This document shows, in pieces, positions 45,806 to 47,271 of a DNA stretch of 47,271 bases; position 1 is the first letter of the stretch; each line of letters begins with the position of its first letter. The notes below the pieces were generated by a model, which made no database searches, was not told where the DNA came from, and was given only the letters and a program-made list of their open reading frames with translations. Source of the DNA: Streptococcus infantis (GTDB lineage: Bacteria > Bacillota > Bacilli > Lactobacillales > Streptococcaceae); contig NZ_JYOV01000024.1 in assembly GCF_000963255.1 (NCBI RefSeq), positions 1-47,271 on the forward strand. The letters are read 5' to 3'. A program made the translations under genes and the position numbers.

Positions 45806-46444
45806 TTATTGAGCTAGACGTGCTTCTTCTAAAATCTTTTCAATTTTTGTCGTCAGCAAATCAATAGCTACTGTATTGGTTACTCCTTCTGGAATAACGA
45901 TATCTGCATAACGCTTTGTTGGCTCAATAAATTGATGATACATGGGTTTTACCACACCAAGATACTGGTCAATAACGCTATCTAGGCTACGACCACGTTC
46001 TTCCATATCACGTTTAATACGGCGAATGATACGAACATCATCATCTGTATCTACGAAAATCTTGATATCCATCAAATCACGAAGTCGTTTGTCCTCCAAA
46101 ACCAAGATTCCTTCTACGATAAAGACATCCTGAGGTTCTTGACGATAAGTTTTAGAACTTCTGGTATGGGCAGCATAATCATAGGTAGGAATATCAACTG
46201 GACGACCTGCCAACAACTCTTTGATTTGCTCAATCATCAAATCAGTATCAAAAGCAAAAGGATGGTCATAGTTGGTCTTAATACGCTCTTCAAAGGTTAG
46301 ATTAGATTGATCTTTATAGTAGGAATCATGCTCAATCATAGAGATTTTTTCATTTGGAAAATGCGACAAGATTGCTTTAGATACGCTTGTCTTTCCTCCT
46401 CCAGATCCACCTGTTACTCCGATAATGATTGGTCTATTTTGCAT
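45806..46444 (-). CDS. udk: Uridine kinase
   Basis: Uridine kinase phosphorylates uridine and cytidine in pyrimidine salvage. ATG at 46444, preceded by AAGGAGG, gives 212 residues; the open frame upstream extends into non-coding DNA. The P-loop [12 protein letters not shown] is at the N-terminus. EHDSYYKD, the HPFAFDTDL substrate loop, [12 protein letters not shown], and [16 protein letters not shown] of the lid are family features. Single gene, minus strand; the IS1167-like element lies about 125 bp upstream of it. Confidence 0.96.
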   Translation of the reverse strand: MQNRPIIIGVTGGSGGGKTSVSKAILSHFPNEKISMIEHDSYYKDQSNLTFEERIKTNYDHPFAFDTDLMIEQIKELLAGRPVDIPTYDYAAHTRSSKTYRQEPQDVFIVEGILVLEDKRLRDLMDIKIFVDTDDDVRIIRRIKRDMEERGRSLDSVIDQYLGVVKPMYHQFIEPTKRYADIVIPEGVTNTVAIDLLTTKIEKILEEARLAQ

Positions 46445-46472
46445 TGTAGCCTCCTTGTTTTTTCCCTTGTCT

Positions 46473-46481
46473 ATTTTACCA
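46473..46481 (-). promoter_or_regulatory. Extended -10 promoter of udk
   Basis: The minus strand reads TGGTAAAAT (complement of 46473-46481), about 28 bp before the udk ATG. It lies between the gene and the IS end and is intact. Confidence 0.55.
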
Positions 46482-46529
46482 TATTTTTGATAAATTTTAC
46501 AGATGGAGTTTTCTACAAAATAGAAGAAA

Positions 46530-46560
46530 AAATCCTCATAGCTAGAAGCTACAAGGATTT
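46530..46560 (-). terminator. Terminator next to the IS1167-like left end
   Basis: AAATCCT (46530-46536) pairs with AGGATTT (46554-46560), with TAGCT/AGCTA pairing inside. On the minus strand it ends in TTTTTTCTTC. It points away from the IS, so it probably ends a minus-strand gene that lies beyond the element and outside the window. Confidence 0.65.
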
Positions 46561-46568
46561 GTAATTGA

Positions 46569-47271
46569 GGCTCTATAATATTTGTAGTGGGTAAATCCCC
46601 TATGGATCTTATGGAGCCTATTTTTGTGTAGAAAAAAAGTCCCATATGACCTATAATGAAAAGCGATCAAACAACTCATTAGAAAGAATCCTATGGAACA
46701 ATTACATTTTATCACAAAACTGCTCGATATCAAAGACCCTAATATCCAGATTCTAGACATCATCAATATGAATACCTACAAAGAAATCATCGCTAAACTG
46801 GACTACGACGCCCCATCTTGCCCTGATTGCGGAAGTCAAATGAAGAAATATGACTTTCAAAAACATTCTAAGATTCCTTACCTCGAAACGACTGGTATGC
46901 CTACCAGAATTCTTCTGAAAAAGCGTCGATTCAAGTGCTATCATTGCTCGAAAATGATGGTCGCCGAAACCTCTCTCGTCAAGAAGAATCATCAAATTCC
47001 TCGTATTATCAACCAAAAGATTGCTCAAAAGTTAATTGAAAAGACTTCTATGACTGATATTGCACATCAGCTATCCATTTCAACTTCAACTGTCATTCGT
47101 AAGCTCAATGACTTTCACTTTAAGCATGATTTTTCTTGTCTTCCAGAGATTATGTCTTGGGACGAGTATGCCTTTACCAAGGGAAAGATGAGTTTTATCG
47201 CACAAGATTTTGATCAGCTCAATATCATTACTGTTCTTGAGGGAAGAACACAAGCTATCATCCGCAATCAC
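46569..47271 (+). mobile_element. IS1167-like element (ISL3 family), left part only
   Basis: The left end starts at about 46569 with GGCTCTATAATATTTGTAG, the terminal sequence I remember for IS1167-type elements. The transposase gene starts 124 bp further in. The window ends before the right end, so length, target duplication and completeness cannot be judged. Confidence 0.85.
46693..47271 (+). CDS. ISL3-family transposase, N-terminal part (runs off the window)
   Basis: An uninterrupted frame from ATG 46693 to the last base gives 193 codons without a stop. The N-terminal zinc-binding region shows CPDCG (about 37-41) and CYHC (about 76-79). A helix-turn-helix stretch follows (SMTDIAHQLSISTSTVIRKL, about 118-137). 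The catalytic domain begins with SWDEYAFTKGKMSF, holding the first catalytic Asp. This is the ISL3 transposase layout of IS1167. The C-terminal half with the other catalytic residues is outside the window. AGAAAGAATCC precedes the ATG. Confidence 0.9.
   Translation, partial: MEQLHFITKLLDIKDPNIQILDIINMNTYKEIIAKLDYDAPSCPDCGSQMKKYDFQKHSKIPYLETTGMPTRILLKKRRFKCYHCSKMMVAETSLVKKNHQIPRIINQKIAQKLIEKTSMTDIAHQLSISTSTVIRKLNDFHFKHDFSCLPEIMSWDEYAFTKGKMSFIAQDFDQLNIITVLEGRTQAIIRNH

Noticed and set aside
46445..46645. Longer udk reading from 46645
   Set aside because: The extra 67 codons cross into the IS end and the terminator; ATG 46444 has AAGGAGG and starts the P-loop region normally.

Overview
The window reads as chromosomal DNA from a mitis-group Streptococcus (S. 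mitis, S. oralis, S. infantis or a near relative). Evidence: low GC, the single-recombinase XerS/difSL system, RexA/RexB in place of RecBCD, a choline-binding LytB-like glucosaminidase, a RUP-type repeat, an IS1167-like end, a MacP homologue, and RexB and LytB proteins very close to pneumococcal ones as I remember them. Gene order is mosaic relative to S. pneumoniae, so I do not name a species.

Layout: a frameshifted IS4-family element fills 1-1512, so the left edge is an insertion sequence end. Next come xerS and, just upstream of it, the 31-bp dif site (2681-2711), which places the left edge at the replication terminus. Most genes to the right lie on the minus strand, as expected for one replication arm running into dif. 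A 1-kb gene-poor stretch (2712-3704) holds terminators and a possible small transcript. Then rbgA-rnhB-clc form an operon (6887-3705). An accessory surface block follows (7056-14126): an orphan Imm40-like gene, a LytB-like choline-binding glucosaminidase, a glycosyltransferase/phosphodiester-glycosidase/membrane-protein operon, and an LPXTG adhesin with proline-rich repeats.

The middle holds a YkgJ protein and the rexB-rexA operon with a third gene encoding a CxC/CxxH protein (14334-23049), a CPBP protease, a Cof-type phosphatase, an ABC transporter facing a two-component system (25267-28560), a SemiSWEET, pcrA, and the glmU-nudix-macP-mtnN operon. To the right are a GH25 enzyme, a DUF368-ybaK-phosphatase operon, lysS, fhs, a coaB-coaC-ECF operon and udk. 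The window ends inside an IS1167-like (ISL3) element whose transposase runs off the edge.

The most interesting region is a two-gene unit at 41017-43672, between fhs and coaB. It has a strong promoter of its own, a coiled-coil/glycine-rich membrane protein, and a partner that combines a PD-(D/E)XK-like motif (E81, D111, QxK 120-122) with a hydrophobic C-terminal half. The two genes overlap. I do not recognise it as a described system; it could be a defence or conflict module. Other points of note are apparent leaderless promoters for coaB and the GH25 gene, an A7 tract that removes the likely start of a membrane protein, and a RUP in the leader of the ABC operon.
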